A stretch of DNA of 64,000 bases, taken from the NCBI RefSeq assembly GCF_030463565.1, contig NC_134659.1:8688511-8752510 (forward strand), given 5' to 3'. This DNA is from Pelecanus crispus (lineage: Eukaryota; Chordata; Aves; Pelecaniformes; Pelecanidae). The notes beneath the pieces are model-generated. The model was not told where the DNA came from. It made no database searches and saw nothing but the letters and a program-made list of their open reading frames with translations. This document shows, in pieces, positions 1 to 13,350 of the stretch. The position numbers were made by a program, and so were the translations under genes. Each line of letters starts with the position of its first letter. The first letter of the stretch is position 1.

Positions 1-3000
1 AGACGCTGTTACTGGGCGGCAAGGTCGCTCCCTGCACCAGCACGCCGTGCCCAGCGGCCGCAGATGCCGAACGTGGGGTGCTGCCGCAGTGGCAGGGACA
101 TCCTGTGTCCCTGAGTGTCCCTGCAGTTTCAGGGGTTGCTCCCACCCCAGGCTGATCCCGCTCTGCAGCGCCAGAGCTTCCCCACTACAACGTGCATTTT
201 AAGGACAGCTGCTGCGCTCTCCGCGCAGGACGCGTGTAACGTCTGCTTACGAGCGAGAACGCTCTGCAAGGGGATGAAAAGCTACATGGAAATGGAAGAT
301 CATTACCATGATCTCCTTGGAAACATCCCATCAGAGCAAGTTTTTCTTCCTCCTTCTTCTCTCTCCCCATGTGCACGAATTCTGGCACCCCGTGCGTCGC
401 TTGGCGTTGCCTCAGCACTGTGGGTCCAAAATGCAGGCGTCTGATTTCTAAAGCCATTGTCTAGGATGTGCTATTGAGCTGTAAAACATGGATGGTTTGG
501 GATGGAAAACAGGCATCTCTTGCAATACAAAAAGAAGCTGGCAACCCAGATTTGATTTGTCTTTGAAGCTATAGAGAATCTCAACCAAACAAAATTTGCT
601 TTATTCCCACAAAGGGAACAAGAATCTTAGCAACAAAACAAATCAGCACCTCTGCCCCCTGAACACAACGATGAGCAAACCGAGAGCCGAGCAAAGGGAA
701 TGCGGCTTCGCCCCGCTGGTCACTGCTGCGGCGTGGAGCAGCTGGTTTTGGAAAGCAGCACGGCAGCATTGTATGTGTTAACGTGCTCCACTTGGGAATG
801 CGAGGCTGGAAAAGCTGCTTTGCAAATTTACTCTTGATTCGGAGCTCTGGGTTTCTCTCCTCCTTGCGTGCCGTTACATTTTGCAAGAGCTCATGCAGCT
901 GGTTCAAGGCAGGGAGGTTTTCAGGAACCCCAAGAGTTTCACCAGTTCTAGCACAATGACTATTTGCCGACACCCCGGAAAATTTATTACTTGCTATTCG
1001 CTTTCAAAAGTAAGCAGGGCCGGGAAGCACACAGCAGTGCAAACAGCAGCTGAGCTGAGATCTAATCCTGCCCCCAGGTTACCGTACTTTCCCCACGACT
1101 AATAAGCTATCTGATGGGAGGCGACCTCCCACCGCAAGCAACGCTGCCACGCAATTTCTGCTTGCAAAGGGTTTTCGGAGCAGCTTTAAAATCCCAACCT
1201 CCAGGCCCCGCTCTGCACAGCCCTGAAAGCATCTTGCAGGCTACAGGAAGAGATTCCCTCGCTCATCCCCCATGCTGCTTTATGAGCAGGGCTGTTCCCC
1301 TCCCTTTGCAGGAACCGGCCACATGTTCTCCATCTGGGAGCAGATGCCCATGAGCCAATAAGCTCAACTTGGAAAACTAACTGAAAATAGCACAAAATTT
1401 CTGAGCGCTCTACAGACCACAGCCGGATGATGGATATTAGTGCTCCAGCAGCACCGGGACGCTGTTTGGCACAGCGCAGCAAAAGCACAGCTAAAAGGGT
1501 CCAGGGAAATGAAAATGAGATGGCTGAAGGTGCTGCTGCCTGAGCGGCTGCCCTCTTCCAGATGTTCTTGCCTGTAAGGAAGGAGGGTCTCAGTCTGCTG
1601 GTAAATCAGTCCCCAAACTGCTGCTGTGCTCAGCCTGGAGCATTGCAGGACACTAGCTCTGTCCCTCCCGCATCCCTGAAACCGCTGGGGGACATTCTGG
1701 TCTCCAAGGTAAAACCAAGCAGCCACAGGGCTGCTGTAGCTCTGTCAGGCTGTAAGGGCTCCCTTGCAGCTGTACTGGCGTGGGCAGCAGTGCGATGGGC
1801 CGTGCCTCTTCTGCTCTGACGCAGGGCAAAGTCCTGGGAGAAAGGCTGAGACACCACGCAGGGCAGGAACCCTTGCTGCCCCATCACAGCGGTGCCTGCG
1901 GCACCACCGGCGCAGGACTGAGGAGCAGGAGGTCTGGGGTTTGTTCTGGGTGTTGCCGTTCCCCACGGGGTCAGGATGCAGCCAGCTTTTGAGTGCATTT
2001 AAACCACTCGACAGCGGGAGACAGGAGGTCCAGACAGTGATATATCCAGCCTCAAACCAACCTGGGGTGAGCCATCAAAATGGAATTTGCCAAAAGACAA
2101 CGCGCTGATGATCTGTGAGCCCCCAGCTATGTACAGCCCGAGGCACGCAAGACTCAGGTCTGCGGCTGGGAGTCAGGCAAATGTCGGTGCTTCCCCTTGG
2201 CCAGCGATCACACAACACGTCCTCCAGGCCGAGCAGGATTCTAACCCTATGCCAAGTCTATGTCCCTGTTATTTGGGAGGGAAGCCACCGCTACCAGGAG
2301 CCAACAGGTCCCTTGCACACTGGCAGCTCTGCTCCCAGGACCCCTCATTGTTGCCCTGGGTGACTCCAACTCCCTGCAAGGGTTTTTGTTACATTTTTAA
2401 ATGAACTTGAGGTCTGTGGGAGGCACAGGAGTGCAGGGCAGCCATCTTCCACGGTGCCTGGCAGCGGCTGGAGCAGCACCGGAGGAAAGGCCACGGGCTG
2501 TCCCCATTGACTCCCCACTGCTGCTGGCCTTCAGCAGCCTCATCTTCCCCAGCCCAGCGGGACAGGAAAGCAGCACAGCGAGCGCCAACAGAGCGAGACT
2601 CAATTCACTCCCACCTTTTGGTCCGCAGCCACATCAAGCCCAGTGAAGCCCAGCTGCGGCACGAGGCCGACTCCTTGGGAACAGGCACGCGCCTCTCTGG
2701 GCTCACAGCAGCAACGCTTCCAGGACGCTGTCTGTCCGTCTTCCCTGCTGGGACGGAGACAAGCTAAACTTCATTATTTCCCTTGCTTTTGCTCTGTGCA
2801 TTGGGAGTTTGGAGCTGTCTCCTCGTCACTCCCTTGGTGCAGTGGAAGTCAGGAGGCTAAAGGCAAGGTGGCTGCAAAAGGCCACAGCTGGGTGGCCGCA
2901 GGCCCTGCGCTCGTGGTGGCTGCAGCACCCATGGCCCCACATCGGTCCTGCCCTGGCAGAGCCGGGCACTCCCAGGTCCCAGCCCCAATCTCTCAAACGC

Positions 3001-3933
3001 CTTTCCTCCTGGTTTTAACGCGGTGGGGGACTCAGTTGACCCCACTCCTGCAAAGCAGCGCTTCCACCTCAGAGCCTGCCAAAACGCTCTGCCTTGCCCA
3101 GCTCCACCGCCGCCGGGTTTGCTCATGACGCTGTACTCGCCCTGGCAAAGCCTTCTCCAGCTTCTGAGCCACCAAGGCTGGGAGAAGCCTCGGGATGTGG
3201 GAGCGGGCGCCTGTGAGGCTGACAGGGTGTCCCCCACGGCACCACACTGGGAACCGGCTGGGGAGGGACGTGCTCGCCCCATCGAATGGCCCACAGCGTG
3301 TTTTCTGCCAGCCCTGGCTCACCTCAGGGAGCTCCCGCGCCAACAGCAATCGATGCGAATTAGCCGCTATCTTTCTTCCACTTGTTTGCATCAGCTTGGA
3401 AATTTAATGCCAAGTCAGAGATAAAGAGAACTGGAAACACCCGGACAGCACCTAACACTTCCAGCCCGAGGGGTTCATTAAAGAGATGAGTTTCAACACT
3501 GCAGGGCCCAGCCCGAACAGCAGGTTCCCTTGCCTTGCTCCCCAAGTACCTCCCTCCCTGCCAGCGCCCGCATCTCCCCACACACTGGGCTACGAACGGG
3601 AAGGGCTGCTCTCCATGGGGGAGGGGGGTTAGGGAGCCCAAACCGTGCCCACACGTGAAGGGGTCCCCACCACGCTCCCCACAAAATGCTGACAGCGTCC
3701 TGCCAAGGACGGGGCCGCGCAGCCGCACCACGACAAACCAGCTGATGCCCCAGGCTAGAAAAAATACGGGTAAACTCCTTTTCATGTCGATCTGGGCTGG
3801 CACAGGACCAAGACTTACCCTACGCCGACACGCCTGAGACGACGAAGCTGCGCATGGGCAACGGACGCGTGATTTTGAGAAGTGTCTCATCAGTGAGTTA
3901 TTCTCAGCCCACGGCTATGCTGAAAGCTCACAC

Positions 3934-3947
3934 GGCTATAAATAGCC
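3934..3947. promoter_or_regulatory. Palindromic TATA/MEF2-like site
   Basis: The bases GGCTATAAATAGCC form a near-palindrome whose core CTATAAATAG matches the MEF2 consensus CTAWWWWTAG exactly and also reads as a TATA box. It sits within NAV1 intron 1 in otherwise GC-rich DNA. Binding is inference only; a 10-base match can occur by chance. Confidence 0.3.
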
Positions 3948-6263
3948 AGCAATGGAGCCGTACCTGAGTCACAGCTTTGAACGTGCTTCACGGCTGCTCA
4001 CCGAATCAGGAGAGCCGGGCTGCTGAGTGCAGGGGCTGAGGCAGTGCCGGCACTGGGGACGTTTCAGTCCCACTGAAAAAGCACAGAGGTGTAAGCTTCA
4101 CAAAAGCTCAGCTTTAGCCAGCCTGGGCTCCCAGTAGAGCCAGTAAGGGCTGGGTTTGGCCAGGACCGTGCACTTCATAAGGGCACTATCGAAGAAGCTT
4201 GTCTGGTTGCAGGGTCTCACTGCCAGCTTTGTCACACTTGGCGACACAACCTTGCACAAGATGTGCAGAAGTGGGACATGCAGCAACCCCAGATCCCAAC
4301 CACGCAGGCTGGTGCCCAGCGGGGCTGGCACTAGAAATAAAAGTGGTTCAGCCTTTCCCTGGTGCTAAAGGCGTGGTGTTGCCCCTCTGCCATGCTGCAG
4401 TTATGACATTTCCCCCAGCTCACACACCGCAGGCTTCAGCACCCGCAGCACAGCTCTTCCCATTTTCCTAGGTCGCATGAGAACGACCACAACCTCCGGC
4501 AGCTTCAACGAGCTGCAGAGGACCTCGGCCACAAGCCATCCTTCCAGCTCACCGAGCAGGAGAGGTTCCCATCCCACAGCCAAAGCCAGCCAACCGGCTG
4601 GTGAGCCAACGGAGCTGGCATGGAGCCCAGCCCTCCCGCCATGTCACCTGTGGCTGCAAGTCAGGCACGCAACCTGCCGAGGGAACCGCGGCTTCGTGAG
4701 CCTGGCACGAAATCCCAAATTCCAGATCCTAACTGAAAGTCACCTCCTGGGTTCCCTTTAGAAGGTCCCTCCCTAGCCAGCTCACCATCCCCTCCTTGCC
4801 CGCACTGCTACTGGGCAAGATCCAGCCTGGGGGAAATGTGAGGACAGAGCAGCCCTGCCTTTACATCTTCAGAAATTAATTCCTGGATTTGCCATAAATT
4901 CCCTCTGTTATTTCAGGAGGATGCTTCAAGCCAGACCCTTGCAGGTACATTGGCCAGGGGAAGGTTACAAGGTGCTCGCCTCGTGACGAGCAGGAGGGCT
5001 CTAGGACAGAGGTAAGGTGGCTGACATGAAACCAAAGAGCGATGTGGAGTGAGTAAGCATCACCGATGCCTACGTCAGCTAGCTGTGCAAAACCCTGTGC
5101 TCCCTACAGCTCACATATTCACGAAGGTGGAGGCACACGTCCCCGCTGCAGGACGCGCCTGCGTCTCACCGGGCAGCGCGGAGGCACGTGCCTGCCCGTG
5201 GTCTGCCCACGCAGCACCTCCAGGGAGCTCACGCACCACGCTGGCCCCTGCGCCGGGGCCACGGGGCTCTCGAGCCACCTCCCTGCTGGAAGGCTGCTCC
5301 CAGGAGCGAGGAAAACGTCCTGCCTGGCCACGCTGCGCTTGTGCTAAGCTCCCCTACGCAGATTCCAGCAGCTCCTTCCAGCGGGAGATGAATCTCAGCC
5401 CTTCTCCTGAATTAATAAAAAATACATTACTGCCTCAATTGGACAAGACAAATAACAGTGTAAGGAATGAAAGAAATGCTCGAGCGAAGCAAAACATGGA
5501 AGAAATGGATTAGAAGAAAGGCAAGCAGATCAGCGGGTGCGCTGGGCACTGCTCTTCAGTGTCACACCCGCCTTGACACAGGCATATCTCCATTTGCACA
5601 GCTTCTAATCTCAGCCCTGCAATGCAGCATCCCCTGCCTTCCCAGCTCCCCTCCGTGCTCGGCTCCCCGGCTCTGAGCTGCAATGCAGCAGCGTGGGAAA
5701 GCCCTGCTCCCCCTTCGCCCTGCGCCCCTCTGTGAGGCAGCGCCGAGCCTCCTGGGCCTCCTCACCTCGCACATACTCTGCCTTCCCGAGCTCACCGCTT
5801 CCCAGCCGGAGAAACAGCAACCCCTCCCCTGGCTCCCTCGGGAGAGCTGCTTCATGTGCCCGGAGGAGGACATGACTTTGCAGGGTAGGGCATACAGCAG
5901 AATCGCACTGTATCCGATATCCTGCGTCCCTACAGCTCTGCACAAGACACCTTCGAGGTGCGAAGCCTGGAGAGGACAAGGACTAAGCCACCCCCGAAGG
6001 ACAGAGCCATCCCCGCGAGTGGACCCAGACTCAGCAGCTTCACTGCTGGGCTCTAACCGCAGCTGCTGCTGGTACCAGAAACACCGCACACACGCGCGGC
6101 CCTGGGACATCGCTGCCACCGCGCACGCAGGGCACCAAATGCCACACGTGCGGTGGCACAAAGGATGCTCTGGACTGGACAAGTGACCAGTTTGGAGGAC
6201 GTGTCAGTGGGTCAGCCCAACACTGCTGAGCCAGGAGAGTGGCGTGGGCTGACCCTGAGACCG

Positions 6264-6317
6264 CAGCCCTACAGAAAACCACAGCCCCACAGAAAACCAC
6301 AGCCCCACAGAAAACCG
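6264..6317. repeat. 18-bp tandem repeat, 3 copies
   Basis: Three adjacent 18-base units of the form CAGCCCCACAGAAAACCA follow one another with a single T/C difference in the first unit and A/G at the end of the last. It is a short local duplication in NAV1 intron 1, with no sign of function. Confidence 0.9.
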
Positions 6318-9300
6318 CCTGGTTACCCCCAGGCAGGCCCGCAGCTCAGCCAGGCAAGCCGGGAGGCACACGCTGACCACGGCAGACGGGCTGGCACTCG
6401 AGAGTGGTGCCACTCACAGGTTACACACCTCGGAGTGTGCACGCTCTGGCTCTGCGCTGAGCTGGAACAAATCCTCCCCCGTGCAGCGGGCACAAGCATC
6501 AACCAAGTGCTGTCCTCGGATGCTCGAGTGAGAGCAGGCAGGGAGGACCAGGAAAATTGTTGTCTGGCACCACGAGAGGCCGCATAGGAAGGCAGCGAGT
6601 TGGCAACCTCAACAGATATAACAGGGTGATGGCAGAGGGAACTCGTGCCAGAGAAGGGCTGTGGGCAGAGACACGTGCTGCCAAAAAGCCATGAAAAGCC
6701 AAAGATGCAAAGCTGGAGACAGGGGGCATCAGGAAGGAACTCTCCAGAAGGACCCAGAAGTGCCACCAGTTCCCCGAGTGCCACCACTGCTCACGAGGCA
6801 CCTGGACGGGCAGGACCCACGGGTGTGCTTCTGCGAGAGCAAACCACCCAGCAGCCCCCCGCAGTCGCTCTTGGGGGACAGGAGGGCCCTCAGGGGACAT
6901 CGCCCAGGCCCCACTGTGGTCACATCCCACCAGCAGATCCCAAACAGCACTTCCAGAATTGCATACAATTCTGCATTCATTTACGTATTTTCTCAGTGAA
7001 CAAATGTTGGATTTGGGGGAAAGATACAGGCAGCCACTGAGAAAGTCCCATTTGAAGAGCAATTTTCAGGCTCTTTGGGGAAGAATTTGTTTCAGCAGTG
7101 AATCCTCAAATATTTTTGCCTTCAAGAGTTTGCTCTGCTACTTTTCCATGGGAAAGTTCGACAAACAAATCTGGATTTTTTTGTTTTTTTTAAAGCACTT
7201 TTTCTACACTGCCATTATCACTGGGAACACGGCACATCCCAAACAGCTTCAGCAGAAGCTCCGGGGCCCTCGGGTCACGTTTCCAGACCTTCTCCCCAGT
7301 CACCGCAGCCATCTCAGCCAGAGAGAGGAGACACCTACTACTCACTGTACACGACCGCGTACCTCTCCCCTTTCTCCTCACCCCCACCCCGAATGCAGGA
7401 GTCCAGCTCCGCAGCCAGAAGGAAATAAATCCCCACCCCAACGACCTCGTCACACGGGCGCCATCACACAGGGGCCTTAAGAGAGGAATAACGTTAGTGT
7501 GACAGTGATATCGGGACAGCCACACTGCTTTACGAGGCAATAACCCATTCCCGTCACCATGAAGAGCTACTTGGTCTCTGACCTCCTTACGGTCTGCTGC
7601 CAGGGAGCCTGGCTATTGCTGCACAGCGCTGCAACGGGCCCGTTAGCGCTTAATTAACCAGCCAGGAACACCATGGGGCAGAGGCAGGAACGCCGTGGGG
7701 CAGAGGTGCTCCTTTTAATCCCATACCATATGCCTGGCTAGCAAGGACAGTCACCAGGAGGGGATCTCCTTGGGAAGGGATACCTTGGTGAGACCGTCTC
7801 TGCCAGAGCCAGGAACGTGCTCGCACGGGATGTGTCAGACACCAGCCAAGCGTCTTTCCTGCGCTGTGGTTTCTTTTTTAAACCGACCGCAGTCAGACGC
7901 GACGTGAAGCTCCTGCCCTTCAAGGAGCCCATCTGCCTGTACCAGCCCCTTGGCTCTCCTCCCCGCCACCGACGGGCTGCTGGCACCAGCTGCCCAGCCA
8001 GCCGCCAGCCCCGGCATACCGGGGTCTGCCCTGCCTGCGTGTCGGCACCACGGAGGTACCGGGTCTCCGCGGGCACGTGCTGCCCAGCGAGGACATCCCC
8101 GCTGCGCTGCGCAGGGAAGGGCGGCACTGCCCACCTGCTGCAGGGCTGAGACGGGCTGTGGCTGCACCTGAGGAGTTTGGCAAGGCTGCAAAGACTCCTG
8201 CAGCATTTCGGGGAACACCATCTCCCCTGGGATCACACGTGTGTCCGCCTGGGCTCTGGCCCATGCAACACCCGCTGCTTATTCACTTATGCGAATTAGC
8301 AGCCACTTAAGAGGCACCATATACAGCAAGAGATGGACAAGGAAATGGCTGCAGAAAGTAACTGCAGGATCTTGGAGGTGCTCTGGGGACCTCTAGGTAA
8401 GTGCAGCGATCATGCTGGGCACCGCACCCCAGTGCTAACGAACTCGCATGCAGCCCGTATGCGCCTCTGCACCTGCATGCTCTTGTCCGCTGCACGCGAA
8501 GACGAGCACGGCAAGCTTTGTATAGCGAGCTCTTCCACCACGTTGGCCACACTTCCTCCGTACCCTTCATCCTGTGGCTGGGCGCTGGTGTAATTAGCAA
8601 CCCCAGCTGCCAGCCAGCTTTGATGAGAAGCCTTAGTCTTTGGTTGATGTGAAATGTGTAATTTGGATGATGGAAATAGCCTCTACAAAGCACATGTGGT
8701 TGCTGTGTCCCAGTGACCTCTCCCATCTTGCGCAGGCTGCTCTGCTTTAAACGTGGTTACATCTCCAGCAGCTCTACAAAGGCTTCGGTGCCATCAAACA
8801 GATGACACAGCGGCAGCAAGTGAATGAAAGGTAATATTTGGCCACCACTAAATAAACTGTATTTTTGGCCAGCAGAGGCTTGGGAGTGCTTCTGGCAGGA
8901 GGAGCACGAGGTGGAGATGAGAACTGGGGTGTGGAGACCAAAGAGGCACAAGGTCTCTGCAAGCCATCGTGTCTGGCGGAGCAGGGAGCTCAGGTTAGGC
9001 AGAGGCAGCGCAGGGTTCTCAGCACAGGTCAACAGTTCAAGGACAACACTGGAAGTCCCTGCAACTCCGGCCTCTTTCTTCCCAGCGCAAACCAAGCTTG
9101 CAGGTCTTCTCGTGCCACTCTGGATAGGGTGCCCTCCAGCAAACACGGCCAAACAGCTCAGGCTGATGTTTCTCTTGCCGAAGGGATCCATGAGAACAGC
9201 AGAGAAACCTTCCCTCCCTCCCAAGCACCTCCTGTAGCAACCAGGAGAAAGCCCCTCTCCTGGTCCTACTCACCAGCCCTAGCAGGGTGTGAAGCCCACT

Positions 9301-12085
9301 CTCCTGAGCAAGGGGGATCCTGTCCCTCCTGGCTCCATCCCCACCGCAGGAACAACCTCTCCCTTGGAAGCCAGGCTGTGGAAGATACTGTCCCCCCTGG
9401 AGAAGGTTTCATCTGCCTGGATCACACCAGACAAGCAGCAAAGGGGCCAAGCCAGAAGCTCAGCGTGTGTCCAGGCTCACGCACCCCAGTCATGGTTCTG
9501 CTGCCGGCACACACGAAGTGACGGAGCAGCCACCACCACTGCCACACTGCTCCCTCCTCTGCACACCCCCAAGCTCCTGTCGGCATCCCCACCACACAGG
9601 CTGTCAGGGACGTGCCAGGTCATGGATGGCTTGGTTAAGCAGGTACGACTCAACAGCACAACTCCCATGACCATGAGAAGTGCAGCCCCATGGAAGGAAA
9701 GCGACGTTTCAGCAGGGTTAAGCTCCTGTCCTGTCCACCCCATGTCCACCCCACGCACTGTCCCTACCCGACTCTGGACAACCAGCCCTCAGTCCCCACC
9801 GCGGGAAGCCTGGCAGTCCGTACACCATGGAAAATTATCTACTTCAGCAAATACACAGAGCAGGGGACTTCAGAGGACAGATTTGCAGTGTTTGGCCCTC
9901 ACGGACCAGCTGACCAAGCCTTCAGATGGTAAGTGCGGTCCAAAGGCATACTCAACACCGCCCAAGGTGAAGGTCAGCCCTGTGGTCCTGAAGCAGGCCC
10001 TGACGCAGGCAGGGGCTCGGCAACCACCCCAGAAACCAAAGCAGGTGCTGGGGGCGCTTCCGCAACCCACGGTCTTCCTCAGCGTGTGCACAAGTCCCTG
10101 TCCTGCAGGCAGGATCTCTGGTACTCCAGCAAGGGCCACAAACCAGGAGTCACTCCCACGTGGGCCAGTCCTGCACCCTCAGGGAAGCTGCAAGAATTTC
10201 TCTTGGGGCTGCTGAGGAAAACCCCATCTAAGAGCAGAGCACCACAGGGGGACACCAAGATCCCCCCAGGCATGCCAACACCAGTGGGTGGAGATCCATT
10301 AGTCCCAGAAGTGGCAAATCCTCCCACAATCCTGCCCTGCTCCCATGGCATCTGGTGTCACCCCGGCATTAGGGCTGAGGATGGATGTCCATGAACCCAG
10401 CCGCGGGACCACCGGGGCAGCCTGAGCCCTCGCAGCCCCGGCTGCAAGGCTGAACTCACATGTCCAGCCTGCTCATCCTCACAGTCTGCCTGCCCACGCC
10501 TCGAGCGAGCTCACTCTGTGGCTTTCCACAAGCTGCTTGTGCAGCCCCAGCGAGCCCCGGGATGCTCCAGCAGCTGGGGCAGCCCCTGCCAGGGAGGGGG
10601 CTGGGCAGGGTGCGCACCACCGCTGCTGCTCCCGTGGCTGCGCACGGCCGGGGGCCGAGGGCGATGGCCTGGGAGGCTCCGTGCCTGTGTGCCGGCACGC
10701 CCCGGCGCACGCTGTGCCAGAGCCCTGCGCTGGAGCAGGGACTGTGACACCCCAAAGGTTCCTGGAGCGGCAGGGTATGCAGCAGGGAACCGGACTGAGC
10801 AAGCACGGCTTTACGGGTGCCTGACTCTGGCACGTACTCCAGCTCGCTCCACCTCTCCAACCACCCCCCAGCCCCCAGTCAGGGTGAATCTCTCCCCTTT
10901 CTCCCCATGGCAGAGCTCTGCTCACAATGCAGCTCGGAGAAGGCGTCTCAAGGCAGCTCTCCAAGCATCAGAGAAGCTCCTGGCCCCCTAAAAGGGCGTC
11001 CCAGGCACGGAACTTGAAGGGACTGGACACACCAGGGCTCCCAGCCCTGCCTGTACAGCTGCTCCCCCCTGCCACCAACCACCACGGCTTTAAACCCGGC
11101 TAGCTCGGCCCCGGGAGCACCGTGACAGCTGTGCAGAGCTTGTTTGCCACGTTCTCACACCGCTTTGCCAGACCAAACGGGGCTCTTTCGATCCGCCAGC
11201 CCCGCGCGGTCCTTGTGCAGCCGAGCCCGCTGAGCCCACGGGCGCTGCCGGTCGGGACGCAGGGGCGAGCGGGCTGCAGCAGGAAGCAGAGGGCTCCCGA
11301 GGCCGCCACGGTTTCCTAGAGATCAGCACGCAGCCGCGAGGGAAACGCGAGGGCTGGGCACGCCTGTACCGAGACCCGGCATCGCAGCCCACGAGCGGGG
11401 CAGCGGGTCCCGAGATCAGAGGCACGGCCGGCGCCGGGGGCCAGCGCTCGTTGCTCTGATGAAAACCCATCGTGCGCACAACGAGCTCTCGACCGTGCAG
11501 GCTCGGGGATCAAACACGCCGGGACAGCGAGACGGAGGCGGCCACGGGCTGAAACCGGCTCACGCGCAGCCTGTGACAGGACCCTTGGAGGACGCCAAAG
11601 ACCTCGGAGGGGCTCTGGATGGGAAGCCTCCCGCCCAAAGCGCAGGTGGCAGCGCGGACCCTACGCACGGCACCTCCGCCGGCAGCCTCCCGGCGAGAGT
11701 GGCCAAGGTCAAGCCCCGGGGCGAGCCACCCCGACGGCGGGGAGCGGCCGCGGCACCTGGCCGGGCAACCTCCATCGTCTTTGGCGGGCTGCAGAGACAA
11801 GGGGTGACCGAAAAGACCCGCGGGGCAGGGCGAGCTCGACCGCCACCTGCCATTCCTCCTCGCGAGGAGGCCGGAGCCAAGGCAAGAGCCGGCGGCGTGC
11901 CGGCCCTTGGGCTGGCCGACGGCGCCTTCTCCCTCAGCACCCCTTCTCCCCCGCCCCAGCGCCGGGGACGCCTCCGGCGGGTCCCTGCCCGGGTGACGGG
12001 AGCCCCCGCAGGCCCAGCGGCCCGGCCCCCGCCATTTCCCCATCCCCTGACGGCGAGGCCGGCGGGGCGCAATGGCCGCACTCAC

Positions 12086-12756
12086 CCAGCATCTGGCTGA
12101 AGAGCAGCTGCTCCAGGTCGCCCAGCACCGTCACCACCAGCTCGGGGTCCACCTTCAGGTAGGGCTTCTCCTCGGCGCCCGCCGCCGCCGGCCCCTTCCC
12201 GCCCAGCAGCTCGTCGTCGCACTTGCCGCCGCCGCCCGCCTCGGGGGCCTTGCTGAGGGGCTTCACCTCCGCGTAGGGCCCGCGGGGGATGCGGCTGGGC
12301 TTGCCGGCGGGCGGCGGCTTGGCGGGGCCGGCGGGGCGCGGCGGCAGCAGCGAGTGCTCGGAGCGGGACAGGCTCCGCGACATGGCGGGCGCCTCCCGGC
12401 CGCGGGGGCCGCCGCCGCCCCGGCCGCCCCCCCCCCGCCGCCGCCCCCGTTGCCGCCGCCTTGGCCATGTCGTCGCTCCAGCGGGGCTCGTACAGCTGCC
12501 GCTTCTTCTCGGCGTCGGTGAGGAAGGCCAGGTTGGTGAGCGACTTCTGCTTGCGCAGGTTGGAGCCGGCCGGCAGCCGCCCCTCCGCGCTGCTCGCCTT
12601 GAAGACGCGCAGCTCCGCGCCCCGCGGCCCCGCCGCCGCCGCCGCCGACTTCGCCCGCTTCGGCATCACCGCGCCGCCGTCGGGGCCCCGCCGGTAGCCG
12701 CGCTCCTCCTCGCCCAGCTCCACGTCGGGAAGGCTCTTGAGGTTGCTCCCCAGCAT
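12086..12756 (-). CDS. NAV1: NAV1 first coding exon (short isoform), carrying an apparent 1-base frameshift
   Basis: Neuron navigator 1 is a microtubule-associated, neuron-enriched protein involved in axon guidance and migration; its AAA+ C-terminal domain is encoded far to the left of this window. The start codon is at 12,756-12,754 and the product opens MLGSNLKSLPDVELGEEE. It then shows the family blocks LRKQKSLTNLAFLTDAEKKR, YEPRWSDDMAKA, SRSLSRSEHSLL, KPSRIPRGPYAEVKPLSKAP and KVDPELVVTVLGDLEQLLF, in the same order as mammalian NAV1. The exon ends SQML plus one base at a consensus donor (G|GTGAGT, boundary 12,086/12,085), phase 1. The first two blocks and the last three are in different frames. 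The break falls in a Gly-rich stretch that contains a run of ten C (12,427-12,436), and dropping one base would rejoin the frames. An assembly or base-calling error in the homopolymer is more likely than a null allele. Confidence 0.9.
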
Positions 12757-13350
12757 CCCCGCGCTGCAACCATTTAACCCGCCGGGCGCTGCTGCTGTCG
12801 CTGCTGCTGCTGCTGCGGCACCGAGGACACACCGGGCGAGAGAGAGAGAGAAGCGCCGTCAGCGCCCGCCCCGCCGGGGCGGAGCGGAGCGAGACGGGGA
12901 GGAGATGGGGCGGGGGGGGGGGGTGGTGAGCGGCGCGGCCCCACCTCGCCGCTCCGCCGCCGGCGGGACGCTGCGAACCAGCGGAATGTCAGGGGCAAAC
13001 AAAAAGGGCCCGCCCTCCTCCGCTCGCGGCTGGCGCGGGCAGGGGGCGGGGCGCGGCGCGCGCGCCCGCGGCGGGGAGGGAGGGGAGGGGGCGCGCGCCG
13101 CGGGGCGGGGGCGCGCGGCGGCAGCGGGGCCGGGCGGGGACCCCCGGGCCGTGCGGGACCCGCAGCACCGCGGGGCAGCTCGGGCGCAGCGGGACCCCCG
13201 GGGGCGAGGGGCGAGGATGGCGGGCGCGGTGCTGCGCGCGCCCCCGCCCGTGCCCCCCACGTCGAGCCGGCCGCGGCCCCCGCCAGCCCCGGCACCGCAC
13301 CCCGGCCGCGACACCGCACCCCCGGCCCTGACACCGCACCCCCGGCCCTG
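12757..13350 (-). promoter_or_regulatory. NAV1: CpG-island promoter and 5' UTR of the short NAV1 isoform
   Basis: The region upstream of the NAV1 start is dense in CpG and GC boxes, including long stretches such as GCGCGCGCCCGCGGCGGGG near 13,055. It carries a (GA)n tract at about 12,838-12,851 and a CAG-type repeat at 12,788-12,816 (read on the minus strand), the latter about 30 bases before the start codon and so probably in the 5' UTR. No TATA box is evident, as expected for a CpG-island promoter. The exact start site cannot be read from sequence. The island also extends over the exon itself to about 12.0 kb. Confidence 0.7.
12788..12816 (-). repeat. CAG trinucleotide repeat in NAV1 5' UTR
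   Basis: On the minus strand this reads as about five CAG units, one CGA interruption, and three more CAG units. It lies 32 bases upstream of the NAV1 start codon. The tract is short and interrupted, but it is the kind of repeat that can vary in length between individuals. Confidence 0.85.

Larger units (their letters stand above)
1..12085 (-). other. NAV1: NAV1 intron 1 (5' part), no exons recognised
   Basis: This stretch lies downstream, in the sense of the minus strand, of the NAV1 first-exon donor at 12,085, so it is the start of NAV1 intron 1, an intron known to be very long in vertebrates. I read both strands and found no exon, RNA gene or recognisable transposon. The many open frames are short, overlap on both strands and resemble no family. 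Local items worth noting are a short 18-bp triplet repeat at 6,264-6,317 and a palindromic TATA/MEF2-like site near 3,936. The last kilobase (about 11.1-12.1 kb) grades into the CpG island of the promoter. Confidence 0.75.
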
